A stretch of DNA of 64,000 nucleotides from Undibacterium sp. YM2 (GTDB lineage: Bacteria; Pseudomonadota; Gammaproteobacteria; Burkholderiales; Burkholderiaceae_D): positions 2,356,001 to 2,420,000 of the forward strand of contig NZ_AP018441.1 of assembly GCF_009937975.1 (NCBI RefSeq), in the 5' to 3' direction. Positions 29,344 to 40,077 of the stretch are shown in pieces. Below the pieces are notes generated by a model that worked only from the letters and a program-made list of their open reading frames with translations, had not been told where the DNA came from and did no database searches. The translations under genes and the position numbers were made by a program. How positions within the stretch are numbered: position 1 is the stretch's first letter; the number at the start of each line of letters is the position of its first letter.

Positions 29344-30519
29344 GTGAAAAAGACCTTGCTGTGTTTATTGTTGTCCAGTATTGCTGCAACCAATGCGAAC
29401 CATGCTTTTGCCGCAGACAAAGTCAAAGTAGGCATGGTCACCACCTTGTCTGGTGCGGGTGCAGGCCTGGGTGTTGATATACGCGATGGCTTTTCCCTCG
29501 CGATGAAACATCTGGACAATAAATTCGGCAATTTGCCAGTAGAAGTCATTACGGGTGATGATCAGCAAAACCCTGACGCGACCAAGCAGTTGGTGGACAA
29601 GCTCATCAAGAAAGACAAGGTCGATTTGATGACAGGCATCGTGTTTTCCAATCTGATGCTGGCAGTAGGGCCAACTATTTTTGGTGCCAAGGTGCATTAC
29701 ATCAGTGCCAATGCTGGCCCTTCGCAATATGCGGGTGAGCAATGTAATCCTTACTTCTTTAATGTGGCCTGGCAAAACGACAGCCTGCATGAAGCTGTTG
29801 GCAAACAAGTCAATGACAAGGGTTTTAAGAATGTCGCGTTGGTGGCACCTAATTACCCTGCAGGTAAAGACGCGCTGACTGGTTTCAAGCGCTATTACAA
29901 GGGCAAGGTTGCCGAAGAAATCTATACCAAACTGGGGCAGCTTGATTATGCGACGGAGTTGGCGCAGATACGTGGTCTGAAGCCCGATGCCGTGTATATA
30001 TTCCTGCCAGGTGGCATGGGTATCAATTTCATCAAGCAGTTTGTGGATGCCGGTTTATCCAAGAATACCCAACTCTTTGGCCCCGGCTTTTCCGCTGATG
30101 AAGACATCATCAAGGCAGTAGGCGCACCCATGCTGGGCATGTTCAATGCATCGCAGTGGGGGCATGATATGGATAATCCACAAAACAAACGTTTTGTAGC
30201 AGACTTCCAGAAAGAATATGGCCGCTTGCCATCACTGTATGCATCGCAAGGCTATGACGCTGCCATGTTGATGGATAGCGCAGTGCGCGGTGTCAAGGGC
30301 AAGATAGAAGACAAGGATGCGCTGGGCAAGGCCATCAAGGCCGCCAACTTCAAATCTGTGCGTGGTGACTTCAAGTTCAACAGCAATCACTACCCTGTGC
30401 AAAATTACTATGCGCGCATCATCAGCAAGGATGGTCAGGGCAGGGTGACGAATAAAACCCTTAGCGCCGTATTTACCAATCACCCTGACGCTTATGTAGC
30501 CTCTTGCAAAATGCAATAA
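29344..30519 (+). CDS. ABC transporter periplasmic substrate-binding protein (LivK-like)
   Basis: 391 residues from GTG 29344, preceded by GAAGGAG (about 29331-29337). The GTG is preferred to an upstream ATG because it starts directly at the signal peptide VKKTLLCLLLSSIAATNANHAFA. The mature protein is a type I periplasmic binding protein (KVKVGMVTTLSGAGAGLGVDI, VEVITGDDQQNPDATKQLV). It belongs functionally with livHMGF on the other strand. Its place between the ligase and the monooxygenase gene suggests that the transporter's ligand is the aromatic acid degraded by this operon. Confidence 0.9.
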   Translation: MKKTLLCLLLSSIAATNANHAFAADKVKVGMVTTLSGAGAGLGVDIRDGFSLAMKHLDNKFGNLPVEVITGDDQQNPDATKQLVDKLIKKDKVDLMTGIVFSNLMLAVGPTIFGAKVHYISANAGPSQYAGEQCNPYFFNVAWQNDSLHEAVGKQVNDKGFKNVALVAPNYPAGKDALTGFKRYYKGKVAEEIYTKLGQLDYATELAQIRGLKPDAVYIFLPGGMGINFIKQFVDAGLSKNTQLFGPGFSADEDIIKAVGAPMLGMFNASQWGHDMDNPQNKRFVADFQKEYGRLPSLYASQGYDAAMLMDSAVRGVKGKIEDKDALGKAIKAANFKSVRGDFKFNSNHYPVQNYYARIISKDGQGRVTNKTLSAVFTNHPDAYVASCKMQ

Positions 30520-30561
30520 GACAGTGATTGATCAAGTAAAAATAATTTCCAAGGTAATTAA

Positions 30562-32955
30562 ATGAACATCCTATGCATAGGTGGTGGTCCGGCTGGCCTG
30601 TACTTCAGCCTGCTGATGAAAAAACAAAACCCGGCACACCAGATCACCATCGTTGAACGCAATCGCGCTTACGATACCTTTGGCTGGGGTGTGGTGTTTT
30701 CTGACCAGACCCTGGGCAATCTGGTGAATGCAGATGAACAGACGGCCCGTTCCATCTTGCAGTCCTTTAATCACTGGGACGATATCGACACGCATTTCAA
30801 GGGGCAGGTCGTTAGCTCCGGTGGCCACGGTTTTTGCGGCATAGGCCGCAAGCGTTTGCTGAATATCCTGCAAGAGCGTTGTGAAGAGCTGGATGTCAGG
30901 CTGGTGTTTGAAACCGATGTGACAGACGATCAGGCATTGGCGCTGGAATATGATGCCGACCTTGTCATTGCCTGCGACGGCCTGAATAGTCGTGTGCGCA
31001 CTCGTTACGAGCAAAGCTATCAGCCCGATATTGATACCCGCAAATGCCGTTTCGTCTGGCTGGGTACAAAAAAACTGTTCTCGGCTTTTACCTTTGCCTT
31101 TGAAGAAACCGAGCATGGCTGGTTCCAGGCGCATGCCTATCAATATGATGGCGATACGGCGACCTTTATCGTCGAGACGCCGGAAAAGACATGGATCAAG
31201 GCTGGCATAGATAAAATGAGCCAGGAAGAGGCCATCGCATTTTGTGAAAACCTGTTCGCCAAATACCTTGATGGCAGTGCCCTGATGTCAAATGCCACGC
31301 ATTTGCGCGGCTCGGCAAACTGGATCAAGTTCCCACGCATTATCTGCAAGAACTGGGTGCACTGGAACCAGTTAAATAATAAACGCGTGCCCGTAGTTTT
31401 GATGGGGGACGCAGCCCATACCGCACATTTTTCCATAGGTTCTGGTACCAAGCTGGCTTTGGAAGATGCGATAGAACTGGCGCGCAGTTTCGAAAAACAT
31501 GGCGAGCAAGGCATGGATGCCGTGCTGGAAGCCTATCAGGATTTGCGTTCCATAGAGGTCTTGAAGATACAGAGCGCAGCCCGCAATTCCATGGAATGGT
31601 TTGAAAACGTCCAACGCTATACCGCCATGGAAGCGCCACAGTTTGCCTATTCCATGCTGACACGCAGCCAGCGTCTGTCGCATGAAAACCTGCGGGTAAG
31701 GGATGCTGGCTATGTACGCAGCTTTGAGCAATGGATAGCAGAACAGGCGTATGCCAAGGCTGGCCTGCCTGTGCCCAAAACAAAAATAGCGATTCCACCT
31801 ATGTTGACGCCCTACAAGCTGCGCAATGTGGTATTGAAAAACCGCATAGTCGTCTCACCCATGGCGCAATACTCAGCGGTCGATGGCGTGGCCGGTGATT
31901 ATCATCTCGTGCACCTGGGTAGCCGGGCCATGGGTGGTGCCGGCCTGGTATTTGCCGAGATGACCTGCGTCTCTGCCGATGCACGTATCACGCCAGCTTG
32001 CCCAGGGCTGTATGCACCTGAACATACACAAGCCTGGAAGCGTATCGTTGATTTTGTTCATGCCAACACCGATGCAAAGATTGCGGTGCAGCTCGGCCAT
32101 GCTGGTGCCAAAGGTTCTACCTGCGTGGCCTGGGAAGGGACGGATCAGCCATTGAAAGAAGGCAACTGGCCATTGGTCTCAGCGTCAGAGCAACAATACC
32201 TGCCTGGCATTTCGCAAGTTGCACGTGCTGCGACAAAAGCAGACATGCAACGCATACAGGATGATTTTGTCCAGGCGACCAGGGCAGCAGCGGAAGCAGG
32301 CTTTGACTGGCTGGAACTGCATTGTGCTCACGGTTACCTGCTATCAAGCTTCATTTCGCCACTGACCAATCAGCGTGAAGATGAATACGGTGGTTCGCTG
32401 GAAAGCCGTTGCCGTTATCCGCTGGAAGTATTTGCCGCCGTACGCGCTGTCTGGCCTGCGGATAAACCGATCTCAGTGCGTATCTCTGCGCATGACTGGG
32501 TAGAGGGCGGCATTACGCCAGATGATGCAGTTGCCATTGCCCGCCTGTTCAAGGCAGCGGGTGCCGACATGATAGATTGCTCATCCGGTCAAGTCAGCAA
32601 ACAGGAGAAACCTGTCTATGGCCGCATGTTTCAGACGCCGTTTGCTGACCGCATACGCAACGAAGCACAAATCCCTACCATCGCAGTTGGTGCCATTTTT
32701 GAAGCGGATCATGCAAACAGCATCATCGCTGCCGGCCGTGCTGATTTGTGCGCCATCGCCAGACCGCACCTGGCTGACCCCGCCTGGACCTTACATGAAG
32801 CAGCCAAACTGGGCTTCAATGATATGCCCTGGCCCAGGCAATATGTCGCCGGAAAAATGCAGCTGGAACGCAATCTTGAACGTGACAGGCAGGTTGCCGC
32901 AGCCAGCGCTGGCCTGACACCACAGCAAGTTGCCGCCAAATTGCTGGAAGGATGA
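30562..32955 (+). CDS. Fused FAD monooxygenase / OYE-like reductase (2-aminobenzoyl-CoA monooxygenase/reductase or salicylyl-CoA 5-hydroxylase type)
   Basis: 797 residues in two enzymes. Residues 1-400: flavin-dependent aromatic hydroxylase with the FAD dinucleotide motif [15 protein letters not shown] (6-20) and the second FAD site [19 protein letters not shown] near 279. Residues about 412-770: old-yellow-enzyme FMN/NADH domain ([40 protein letters not shown]). This architecture is known from Azoarcus/Aromatoleum 2-aminobenzoyl-CoA monooxygenase/reductase, which hydroxylates and then reduces the ring without classical dioxygenase cleavage; related proteins are labelled salicylyl-CoA 5-hydroxylase. 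The neighbouring beta-oxidation genes fit the former. Stop overlaps the SDR start. Confidence 0.92.
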   Translation: MNILCIGGGPAGLYFSLLMKKQNPAHQITIVERNRAYDTFGWGVVFSDQTLGNLVNADEQTARSILQSFNHWDDIDTHFKGQVVSSGGHGFCGIGRKRLLNILQERCEELDVRLVFETDVTDDQALALEYDADLVIACDGLNSRVRTRYEQSYQPDIDTRKCRFVWLGTKKLFSAFTFAFEETEHGWFQAHAYQYDGDTATFIVETPEKTWIKAGIDKMSQEEAIAFCENLFAKYLDGSALMSNATHLRGSANWIKFPRIICKNWVHWNQLNNKRVPVVLMGDAAHTAHFSIGSGTKLALEDAIELARSFEKHGEQGMDAVLEAYQDLRSIEVLKIQSAARNSMEWFENVQRYTAMEAPQFAYSMLTRSQRLSHENLRVRDAGYVRSFEQWIAEQAYAKAGLPVPKTKIAIPPMLTPYKLRNVVLKNRIVVSPMAQYSAVDGVAGDYHLVHLGSRAMGGAGLVFAEMTCVSADARITPACPGLYAPEHTQAWKRIVDFVHANTDAKIAVQLGHAGAKGSTCVAWEGTDQPLKEGNWPLVSASEQQYLPGISQVARAATKADMQRIQDDFVQATRAAAEAGFDWLELHCAHGYLLSSFISPLTNQREDEYGGSLESRCRYPLEVFAAVRAVWPADKPISVRISAHDWVEGGITPDDAVAIARLFKAAGADMIDCSSGQVSKQEKPVYGRMFQTPFADRIRNEAQIPTIAVGAIFEADHANSIIAAGRADLCAIARPHLADPAWTLHEAAKLGFNDMPWPRQYVAGKMQLERNLERDRQVAAASAGLTPQQVAAKLLEG

Positions 32956-33740
32956 GCATGGTTGCGTATCAGGAAAAATTACAAGGCAGGCATGCACTGG
33001 TCACCGGTGGTGGCAAAGGTATAGGCCTGGCGATAGCGCAAGCTTTGCTCAGCGAGGGTGCGACCGTGACCTTGGCAGGTCGCAGCGAAGCGACCTTGCA
33101 GGAGGCTGTAGCCTCTCTGGACTATGCCAAAGTGCAGTATGTCGTCATGGATGTCAGCAATGTGGAATCAGTGCAGGCAGCTTTTCAATTATCACAGGGC
33201 AGGGATGGCCGCATCGACATCCTCATCAACAATGCCGGGCAAGCCAGTTCCGCTTCTTTCCTGAAAACCGATGCCAAACTGTGGCAAAACATGCTGGATG
33301 TGAACCTGAACGGCAGCTTCATTTGCATGCAACAGGCTTTGCCTGCGATGTTGGAAGCAGGCTGGGGTCGTATCGTCAATGTGGTCAGTACAGCAGGCTT
33401 GAAGGGTTATGCCTATGTCTCTGCCTATTGCGCCGCCAAGCATGGCGTGATAGGTCTGACGCGCGCGGTGGCGCTTGAAGTTGCAGCTAAAGGCGTGACC
33501 GTGAATGCGGTTTGCCCCGGCTATACCGAAACCGATATCGTCAAGGATGCAATTGCCAATATCGTTGCCAAAACCGGTAGAACTGAAGAACAGGCGAAAG
33601 CTGAACTGGCCGCTGGCAATCCACAAAAACGCCTGGTGCAACCGCAAGAGGTGGCAGATGCGGTGTTGTGGCTATGCATGGACGGTGCATCGGCGATGAA
33701 TGGACAATCCATTGCTGTCGCTGGTGGCGAAGTCATGTGA
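32952..33740 (+). CDS. SDR family oxidoreductase
   Basis: 262 residues, ATG overlapping the previous stop (ATGA). Classical short-chain dehydrogenase: cofactor motif [12 protein letters not shown] (residues 18-29), NNAG near 94-97, catalytic Ser in [10 protein letters not shown], and the YxxxK motif with Tyr and Lys in [10 protein letters not shown]. It probably oxidises or reduces an alicyclic hydroxy/keto intermediate of the aryl-CoA pathway. The nucleotide preference cannot be settled, although an acidic residue is absent after strand 2 (TLAGRSEAT), which suits NADP(H). Confidence 0.88.
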   Translation: MSMVAYQEKLQGRHALVTGGGKGIGLAIAQALLSEGATVTLAGRSEATLQEAVASLDYAKVQYVVMDVSNVESVQAAFQLSQGRDGRIDILINNAGQASSASFLKTDAKLWQNMLDVNLNGSFICMQQALPAMLEAGWGRIVNVVSTAGLKGYAYVSAYCAAKHGVIGLTRAVALEVAAKGVTVNAVCPGYTETDIVKDAIANIVAKTGRTEEQAKAELAAGNPQKRLVQPQEVADAVLWLCMDGASAMNGQSIAVAGGEVM

Positions 33741-34306
33741 TGAAATCTGAAGAACAGATAAAATCAGGTATGAAAGAAGACAGCAACCCCGTATTCGACA
33801 TGGAAACCCGTCTGACGCAAGATGACCATCAGTCTTTGCGCCTGTGGTTACGCATGTTGTCTTGCACCGTAATGATAGAGGGTGAAATTCGCAGCCGCCT
33901 GCGTAGCGAGTTTGGTATTACCTTGCCGCGTTTTGACCTCATGGCGCAACTCGAACGCCACCCAGAAGGCTTGCGCATGGGTGAACTGTCCAAGCGCATG
34001 ATGGTCACTGGCGGCAATATCACCGGCATTACCGATCAACTGGAACAGGAAAAACTGGTAACCCGTGTCGCAGATCTCAAAGACAGGCGTGCTTACAGCG
34101 TCAAGCTGACACCTGCTGGCCGCCGCGCCTTCAAGCGCATGGCTGCTGTCCATGAAGCATGGATAGCCGATATGTTTTCCGGTTTGCAGACTGAACAAAA
34201 AAGTAAATTATTTGAATTATTGTCGCAGGTGAAAACGCATTTGCATGAACCTGGTGTTGATGGCATTGCCGACAATAATACGGACAACCTCAAGCAGGAA
34301 CAATAA
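33740..34306 (+). CDS. MarR family transcriptional regulator
   Basis: 188 residues from ATG 33740, whose A is also the last base of the SDR stop codon. Winged helix: [32 protein letters not shown], then the recognition helix region [18 protein letters not shown] and the wing [14 protein letters not shown]. Regulators of this type in aryl-CoA clusters usually repress in the absence of the CoA thioester. The two TTTAGG inverted repeats in the divergent region 27448-27657 are candidate operators. Its position inside the operon implies autoregulation. Confidence 0.88.
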   Translation: MKSEEQIKSGMKEDSNPVFDMETRLTQDDHQSLRLWLRMLSCTVMIEGEIRSRLRSEFGITLPRFDLMAQLERHPEGLRMGELSKRMMVTGGNITGITDQLEQEKLVTRVADLKDRRAYSVKLTPAGRRAFKRMAAVHEAWIADMFSGLQTEQKSKLFELLSQVKTHLHEPGVDGIADNNTDNLKQEQ

Positions 34307-34308
34307 AC

Positions 34309-35163
34309 ATGAAATACCTACCTGGACAGCCTCAGAATTTGCCTGGCAATCGTCAACAACTGACGGGCTATGAAGCCAGTCATTTCAAATACGCCGTAGT
34401 CGCTGGTGTTGCCACGATCAGCCTGAACCGGCCTGAGCGCAAAAATCCCTTGACCTTTGATTCCTATGCCGAGTTGCGCGACCTGTTTCGTGCACTCGCG
34501 TATGGGGACGATGTCAAGGCCATTGTTATTACTGGCGCAGGCGAGAATTTTTGTTCTGGTGGTGACGTGCATGAAATCATCGGCCCGTTGACCAAACTTG
34601 ATATGCCAGGTCTGCTGAGTTTTACCCGCATGACGGGTGATCTCGTCAAAGCCATGCGTGCCTGCCCACAGCCGATTATCGCGGCAATTGATGGCGTCTG
34701 CGCTGGCGCTGGCGCGATTTTGGCACTGGCGTCTGATATACGCCTGGGTACAGCGCGTAGCAAGACAGCCTTCCTGTTCACCCGGGTTGGTCTGGCAGGT
34801 TGTGATATGGGCGCTTGTTCCATTTTGCCGCGTATCATAGGGCAGGGGCGGGCTTCTGATCTTTTATATACGGGGCGTTCCATGTCGGGCGAAGAGGCAG
34901 AACGCTGGGGATTTTTCAATAGGCTTGTAGAGCCTGAGCAAGTTTGGGAAGAGGCGCAGGCTTATGCGCGCAGCTTGGCCGACGGTCCTACCTTCGCTCA
35001 CGGCATGACCAAAAAAATGCTGCAGCAAGAATGGAATATGGGGGTTGACGAAGCCATAGAGGCGGAAGCCCAGGCACAGGCCATCTGCATGATGACCAAT
35101 GATTTTCATCGTGCCTACCATGCCTTCGTTGCCAAGCAAAAACCTGTCTTTGAAGGGGATTGA
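34309..35163 (+). CDS. Enoyl-CoA hydratase/isomerase family protein
   Basis: 284 residues, 2 bases after marR. Crotonase fold: [16 protein letters not shown] near residues 37-52, the oxyanion-hole segment [15 protein letters not shown] near 74-88, and the second oxyanion region [19 protein letters not shown] near 127-145. The glutamate pair of true hydratases is not clear: the second position reads [19 protein letters not shown], so it could be a hydratase, an isomerase or a ring-opening hydrolase of the crotonase family. The last is attractive because the pathway needs ring cleavage of an alicyclic keto-acyl-CoA. Confidence 0.87.
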   Translation: MKYLPGQPQNLPGNRQQLTGYEASHFKYAVVAGVATISLNRPERKNPLTFDSYAELRDLFRALAYGDDVKAIVITGAGENFCSGGDVHEIIGPLTKLDMPGLLSFTRMTGDLVKAMRACPQPIIAAIDGVCAGAGAILALASDIRLGTARSKTAFLFTRVGLAGCDMGACSILPRIIGQGRASDLLYTGRSMSGEEAERWGFFNRLVEPEQVWEEAQAYARSLADGPTFAHGMTKKMLQQEWNMGVDEAIEAEAQAQAICMMTNDFHRAYHAFVAKQKPVFEGD

Positions 35164-35165
35164 GC

Positions 35166-36359
35166 ATGACGCATATCATGTCTGACACCAGTTACCTGGA
35201 CTGGCCCTTCTTTGATGACAAACATCGGGAATTGCAACGCACGCTGGATGCCTGGTCTGCGGAGAATCTGCCTGATCATCATGCGGCTGATGTCGATCAG
35301 GCTTGCCGCGATCTCGTCAAGCAACTCGGTGCGGCTGGCTGGCTCAAAAATGCCATAGGCGGTAGTGCTTATGGTGGTAATGCTGACGTTATCGATACAC
35401 GCGCCATTTGCCTGATACGCGAAACCCTGGCCCGTCATTCTGGCCTGGCAGATTTTGCCTTTGCCATGCAAGGGCTGGGCTCAGGTGCCATCAGCCTGCA
35501 CGGGACGGAAGCGCAAAAGCAAAATTATCTGAGCAAGGTCGCCAAAGGTGAGGCGATTGCCGCGTTTGCCTTGTCGGAACCTGAAGCTGGTTCGGATGTG
35601 GCAGCCATGCAATGTGCGGCAGAATTTGTCGCGGATGCAGATGGTGGTCACTATGTATTGAATGGTGAGAAAACCTGGATTTCCAATGGTGGCATTGCTG
35701 ATTTCTATGTACTGTTTGCCCGCACAGGGGAAGCGCCGGGCGCACGTGGCATCACGGCCTTTATCGTTGACGCTGATCTGCCTGGCTTTGAGATTGCAGA
35801 ACGTATCGATGTGATAGCCCCGCATCCGCTGGCACGTCTGAAGTTCACTAATTGCCGTATTCCGGCAACACAGCGTCTGGGCGAAGCAGGGCAGGGTTTC
35901 AAAGTGGCGATGGCGACGCTGGATATCTTCCGTACGTCCGTGGCTGGCGCTGCACTTGGCTTTGCCCGTCGTGCCATGGATGAAGCCATGCACAGGGTGA
36001 CGACACGCAAGATGTTTGGCCAGACCCTGGCCGATTTTCAATTGACGCAGGCCAAGCTGGCGCAGATGGCTGCTACGATAGATAGCTCAGCCTTGTTGAT
36101 TTACCGCGCAGCCTGGCAAAGAGACCAGGGCCGGAAAGTCACCAAAGAAGCCGCCATGGCAAAACTGACTGCGACTGAAGGTGCGCAGCAAGTGATAGAT
36201 GCAGCGGTGCAGATGTTTGGTGGCCTGGGTGTCGTCAGCGAAGTGCCGGTAGAGCGCCTGTATCGTGAAATCCGCTCCCTGCGTATTTATGAAGGGGCGA
36301 CGGAAGTGCAGCAACTGATCATAGGCCGTGAATTGCTGAAAGAGTTTGCTTCCGCATGA
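35166..36359 (+). CDS. Acyl-CoA dehydrogenase
   Basis: 397 residues; ATG 35166 follows the previous stop by 2 bases (TTG 35160 and ATG 35178 are other possible starts). FAD-dependent acyl-CoA dehydrogenase fold: [17 protein letters not shown] near residues 135-151, [19 protein letters not shown], and the C-terminal [29 protein letters not shown] with the catalytic Glu in YEGATE. It desaturates an acyl-CoA intermediate, passing electrons to ETF. Its stop overlaps the thioesterase start (ATGA). Confidence 0.9.
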   Translation: MTHIMSDTSYLDWPFFDDKHRELQRTLDAWSAENLPDHHAADVDQACRDLVKQLGAAGWLKNAIGGSAYGGNADVIDTRAICLIRETLARHSGLADFAFAMQGLGSGAISLHGTEAQKQNYLSKVAKGEAIAAFALSEPEAGSDVAAMQCAAEFVADADGGHYVLNGEKTWISNGGIADFYVLFARTGEAPGARGITAFIVDADLPGFEIAERIDVIAPHPLARLKFTNCRIPATQRLGEAGQGFKVAMATLDIFRTSVAGAALGFARRAMDEAMHRVTTRKMFGQTLADFQLTQAKLAQMAATIDSSALLIYRAAWQRDQGRKVTKEAAMAKLTATEGAQQVIDAAVQMFGGLGVVSEVPVERLYREIRSLRIYEGATEVQQLIIGRELLKEFASA

Positions 36360-36769
36360 TTTTTACGGTTGAGTTGCCCATACGCTTTGCTCACTGCGAC
36401 CCGGCGGGCATTGTGTTTTATCCTCGCTATTTTGAAATGATGAATGGCGTGGTAGAAGATTGGTGCGCGCAAGGTCTGGAATGCAGTTTTCATGAAATGC
36501 ATATTGCACGCGGCATAGGTTTGCCTACCGTGCATCTGGAAACTGATTTCATCAAACCAGCAGAACTGGGCGAAAGCTTGCTGGCGGAATTGATCGTGAC
36601 GAAACTGGGCAAGAGTTCAGTCGAACTGGAAATTTGCTTTAGCGGGCAGCAACAGGATGTGCGTCTGAAAGCCAGGCTAGTGCTGGTCATGATGGATTTG
36701 AAAATGCGCAAGGCGATAGCCATACCCGATGAGCTGCGTACTGCCATGCTGAAGTACTGCGAAATATAA
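36356..36769 (+). CDS. Acyl-CoA thioesterase (4-hydroxybenzoyl-CoA thioesterase family)
   Basis: 137 residues. Hot-dog fold with the 4HBT signature [23 protein letters not shown] near residues 8-30, including the catalytic Asp. Overlaps the acyl-CoA dehydrogenase stop by 4 bases. In an aryl-CoA operon such an enzyme usually rescues CoA from dead-end thioesters; a specific pathway step is also possible. Cytoplasmic. Confidence 0.9.
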   Translation: MIFTVELPIRFAHCDPAGIVFYPRYFEMMNGVVEDWCAQGLECSFHEMHIARGIGLPTVHLETDFIKPAELGESLLAELIVTKLGKSSVELEICFSGQQQDVRLKARLVLVMMDLKMRKAIAIPDELRTAMLKYCEI

Positions 36770-36838
36770 GATAGATAAGATAGATATAATGGACTTTTCA
36801 GGCTCAAGGCTATGAAAAGTCATCAATGAAAGGGATAG

Positions 36839-37234
36839 ATGATGGACATTTTGCAACCTCCAGGCTGGGCCAGACCACGTGGTTATTCGAATGGCATTTC
36901 TGCCAGTGGCCGCACTGTGTGCGTCAGTGGCATGGTGGGCTGGGACGCGCAATGCGCCTTTCAGACAGATGATTTTGCTGGGCAAGTTAGGCAAGCCTTG
37001 CAGAATATCGTTGAAGTATTGACAGAGGCAAATGCCAAACCTGAGCATATCGTGCGCATGACCTGGTATGTCATCGATAAAAAAGAATATGTAGGTGCCT
37101 ATAAAGAAGTTGGCGAAGCTTACCGCGACATCATAGGCCGCCATTACCCAACCATGACTGCCGTGCAGGTAGCAGGCTTGATAGAAGACAGAGCCAGGGT
37201 AGAGATAGAAGTCACCGCCATTGTGCCGGAGTAA
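36839..37234 (+). CDS. RidA family protein lacking the canonical substrate-binding arginine
   Basis: 131 residues, the normal RidA (YjgF/YER057c/UK114) length; start ATG 36839 or 36842. The C-terminal family segment reads RHYPTMTAVQVAGLIEDRAR, where E. coli RidA has FPARSCVEVARL. Aligning the two puts Met106 at the place of Arg105, the residue that holds the 2-imino-acid carboxylate. So this is not a classical 2-iminoacid deaminase but a divergent Rid subgroup. Its tight linkage to the 2-aminobenzoyl-CoA-type genes suggests action on an enamine or imine CoA intermediate, which would release ammonia. That is inference. 2 bases separate it from the next gene. Confidence 0.87.
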   Translation: MMDILQPPGWARPRGYSNGISASGRTVCVSGMVGWDAQCAFQTDDFAGQVRQALQNIVEVLTEANAKPEHIVRMTWYVIDKKEYVGAYKEVGEAYRDIIGRHYPTMTAVQVAGLIEDRARVEIEVTAIVPE

Positions 37235-37236
37235 AT

Positions 37237-38766
37237 ATGAAGACCAGTATTGCTGTTGTTGGTGCTGTTGGCGCTGTTGGCATCGTCGGTGCCGGTGCCA
37301 TGGGGCGTGGCATCGCCCAGATTGCGGCACAGGCAGGTTTTACTGTGCTCTTGTTTGATGTGCAGGCAGACGCCGCCAGCAAGGCCAGTCAGTTGATTGC
37401 CGAACAATGGCAAAAAATGCTGAACAAGGAAAAACTCAGTGCAGAACAATATCAACGCGCTGTGGAAAACTTGCAAGTCGTCAATAGTGTGCAGGAACTG
37501 GCCAAATGTGATCTGGTAGTTGAGGCTATTGTTGAAAAGCTGGATGTCAAACGTGCTTTGTTCCAGCAACTTGATGCCATCGTCAGCGACACTTGCATAC
37601 TGGCGACCAATACTTCTTCCCTGTCAGTAACCGCCATTGCGGCTGGAACAAAAATACCTGAGCGTGTCGCCGGCCTGCATTTCTTTAACCCTGTCCCCTT
37701 GATGAAGGTGGTTGAGGTCATTGATGGTTTGCTGACCGATGCTGCGGTCGCAGAGCAGCTCATGGCGTTCTCCACACAAATCGGGCATTTGCCAGTGCGT
37801 GCCAAGGATACACCGGGCTTTATCGTCAACCATGCGGGCCGTGGCTATGGAACGGAGGCTCTGCGGATATTGCAAGAGAATGTCGCCAGCTTTCGCCAGA
37901 TCGACCAAATCATGCGCGAAGCGGCAGGTTTCAAATTGGGCCCGTTTGAATTGCTGGATCTGACTGGGCTGGATGTTTCTCACCCGGTCATGGAAGCGAT
38001 TTATCATCAGTATTATGAAGAGCCACGCTATCGCCCTAGTGTCATTACTGCACAGCGGGTACATGCGGGTGTGCTGGGTCGCAAGACCGGGCGCGGTTTT
38101 TATTCTTACAGTGGCAATCAGGATGTGCCGCCAGTTCCTGAGCAACTGCCTGCCTGGGCGGGGCCAGTATGGATCAACCAGGAAAATGCGGACGCAGTGC
38201 CAGCACTGCTTGCCTTGTTTGAACGTTGCGGCGCCGTCGTCGAAAATGGTGCTCTGCCATCTACGGAAGCAATATGCATAGTTAGCCCTTATGGCGAAGA
38301 TGTCAGCGCCTGTGTAGCAAGAGCCGGGCTGGATGCCCGTCGCAGCCTTGGCATAGATGCACTGACTGCTTGTCAGGGGCATCTGAGCCTGATGATGAAT
38401 CCCGCTACAGATGCAAATCTGGCAGCACAATGCCAGTCCCTGCTGCAAAAAAGCGGGCAGGGCGTCAGCCTGATACAGGATAGTGCCGGTTTCGTGGTTC
38501 AGCGTATTCTGGCGACCATCATCAATATCGCCAGCGACATAGCTCAGCAGGGTATTTGCAGCCCGCAAGACCTGGACAATGCAGTGGTATTGGGCCTCGC
38601 TTATCCGGCAGGTCCGCTGGCTTGGGGCGACAAACTCGGCACTTCGCGTATACTATTGGTTTTGCGGAACTTGTATGCCAGCACTGGCGACCCGCGCTAT
38701 CGCCCCAGCCCATGGCTGGTACGCAGGGCGCAACTGGGTTTGTCCTTGCTGCATTTGCCACAATAG
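37237..38766 (+). CDS. 3-hydroxyacyl-CoA dehydrogenase
   Basis: 509 residues, the long PaaH-like form. N-terminal NAD domain (VGIVGAGAMGRGIAQ near residues 14-28; LVVEAIVEKLDVK), active-site region LHFFNPVPLMKVVEV, then two C-terminal 3HCDH domains (DTPGFIVNHAGRGYGTEALRI and QDSAGFVVQRILATI). The protein starts with an unusual repeat (VGAVGAVGIVGAG) caused by a short DNA duplication before the glycine-rich loop. It performs the third step of the beta-oxidation-like sequence. A start further in, just before VGIVGAG, is not available as ATG. Confidence 0.9.
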   Translation: MKTSIAVVGAVGAVGIVGAGAMGRGIAQIAAQAGFTVLLFDVQADAASKASQLIAEQWQKMLNKEKLSAEQYQRAVENLQVVNSVQELAKCDLVVEAIVEKLDVKRALFQQLDAIVSDTCILATNTSSLSVTAIAAGTKIPERVAGLHFFNPVPLMKVVEVIDGLLTDAAVAEQLMAFSTQIGHLPVRAKDTPGFIVNHAGRGYGTEALRILQENVASFRQIDQIMREAAGFKLGPFELLDLTGLDVSHPVMEAIYHQYYEEPRYRPSVITAQRVHAGVLGRKTGRGFYSYSGNQDVPPVPEQLPAWAGPVWINQENADAVPALLALFERCGAVVENGALPSTEAICIVSPYGEDVSACVARAGLDARRSLGIDALTACQGHLSLMMNPATDANLAAQCQSLLQKSGQGVSLIQDSAGFVVQRILATIINIASDIAQQGICSPQDLDNAVVLGLAYPAGPLAWGDKLGTSRILLVLRNLYASTGDPRYRPSPWLVRRAQLGLSLLHLPQ

Positions 38767-38876
38767 TGGACTGTAACAGGATAAGGCTGCATAAAACCAG
38801 ACATGTCACTTCTTAATGTAGAAAAGTGGCAGGTAAATAAATATATAACGGTACATATTCAAATCAGGAGAAACAG

Positions 38877-40052
38877 ATGGCCAAGGCTGTATTTAGTTGG
38901 GAAGATCCCTTGTTATTGTCCTCGCAACTCAGCGATGAAGAGCGCATGGTGCAGGATGCCGCGCGTGTTTATTGCGAAGAAAAACTGACTCCAAGGGTAC
39001 TGGAAGCTTTCCGTCATGAAAAAACAGATCCGGCCATTTTCCGTGAAATGGGTGAGCTTGGTTTGCTGGGTTCCATGATCCCTACGCAATACGGCGGCGC
39101 TGGTTTGAACTACGTCTGCTATGGCCTGGTTGCACGTGAGGTGGAGCGTGTGGATTCCGGTTATCGTTCCATGATGAGTGTACAAAGCTCGCTGGTGATG
39201 GTGCCTATCAATGAATTTGGCAGCGAAGCACAAAAACAAAAATACCTGCCCAAGCTGGCAACTGGAGAATGGATAGGCTGCTTTGGCCTGACCGAGCCTA
39301 ACCACGGTTCTGACCCCGGCAGCATGGTGACCCGTGCCAAGACTGTACCGGGTGGTTATTCCCTCAGCGGCGCGAAGATGTGGATCACCAATAGCCCTAT
39401 CGCTGATGTCTTTGTGGTTTGGGCAAAAACAGATGATGGCCGTATCCGTGGCTTTATTCTGGAAAAAGGCTGGAAAGGCCTGAGCGCACCGGCCATTCAC
39501 GGCAAAGTTGGTTTGCGTGCTTCCATCACTGGCGAAATCGTCATGGATGAAGTATTCGTGCCAGAAGAAAACCTGATGCCGAATGTAGAAGGCCTGAAAG
39601 GCCCGTTCACTTGCCTGAACTCTGCCCGTTATGGTATCGCCTGGGGTGCATTGGGCGCGGCAGAATTCTGCTGGCATACGGCACGTCAATACACCATGGA
39701 CAGACTGCAATTTGGTCGCCCACTGGCCGCAAATCAGCTGGTACAGAAAAAACTGGCTGACATGCAGACAGAAATCACGCTGGCACTGCAAGGCTGTTTG
39801 CGTCTGGGGCGTATGAAGGATGAAGGTACGGCAGCCGTTGAAATCACGTCCATCATGAAGCGTAATTCTTGCGGCAAGTCCCTGGATATCGCCCGCACTG
39901 CGCGCGATATGCTGGGTGGTAATGGTATTTCCGATGAGTTTGGCATTGCCCGTCATCTGGTGAACCTGGAAGTCGTCAACACCTATGAAGGTACGCACGA
40001 TATCCACGCACTGATATTGGGCCGTGCGCAGACTGGAATCGCTGCTTTCTAA
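38877..40052 (+). CDS. gcdH: Glutaryl-CoA dehydrogenase
   Basis: 391 residues with a good ribosome-binding site (AGGAGAAAC, from 38866). Acyl-CoA dehydrogenase of the glutaryl-CoA type, which oxidises and decarboxylates glutaryl-CoA to crotonyl-CoA. Typical segments: [21 protein letters not shown] at the N-terminus, [17 protein letters not shown] near residues 137-153, and [17 protein letters not shown] with the catalytic Glu near 370. It lies 110 bases after the hydroxyacyl-CoA dehydrogenase gene, so may have its own promoter. If it belongs to the island, the ring is degraded via glutaryl-CoA. Otherwise it serves lysine/tryptophan catabolism. Confidence 0.93.
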   Translation: MAKAVFSWEDPLLLSSQLSDEERMVQDAARVYCEEKLTPRVLEAFRHEKTDPAIFREMGELGLLGSMIPTQYGGAGLNYVCYGLVAREVERVDSGYRSMMSVQSSLVMVPINEFGSEAQKQKYLPKLATGEWIGCFGLTEPNHGSDPGSMVTRAKTVPGGYSLSGAKMWITNSPIADVFVVWAKTDDGRIRGFILEKGWKGLSAPAIHGKVGLRASITGEIVMDEVFVPEENLMPNVEGLKGPFTCLNSARYGIAWGALGAAEFCWHTARQYTMDRLQFGRPLAANQLVQKKLADMQTEITLALQGCLRLGRMKDEGTAAVEITSIMKRNSCGKSLDIARTARDMLGGNGISDEFGIARHLVNLEVVNTYEGTHDIHALILGRAQTGIAAF

Positions 40053-40077
40053 AATAGCGGTACTCCAAGCTGCTTGC

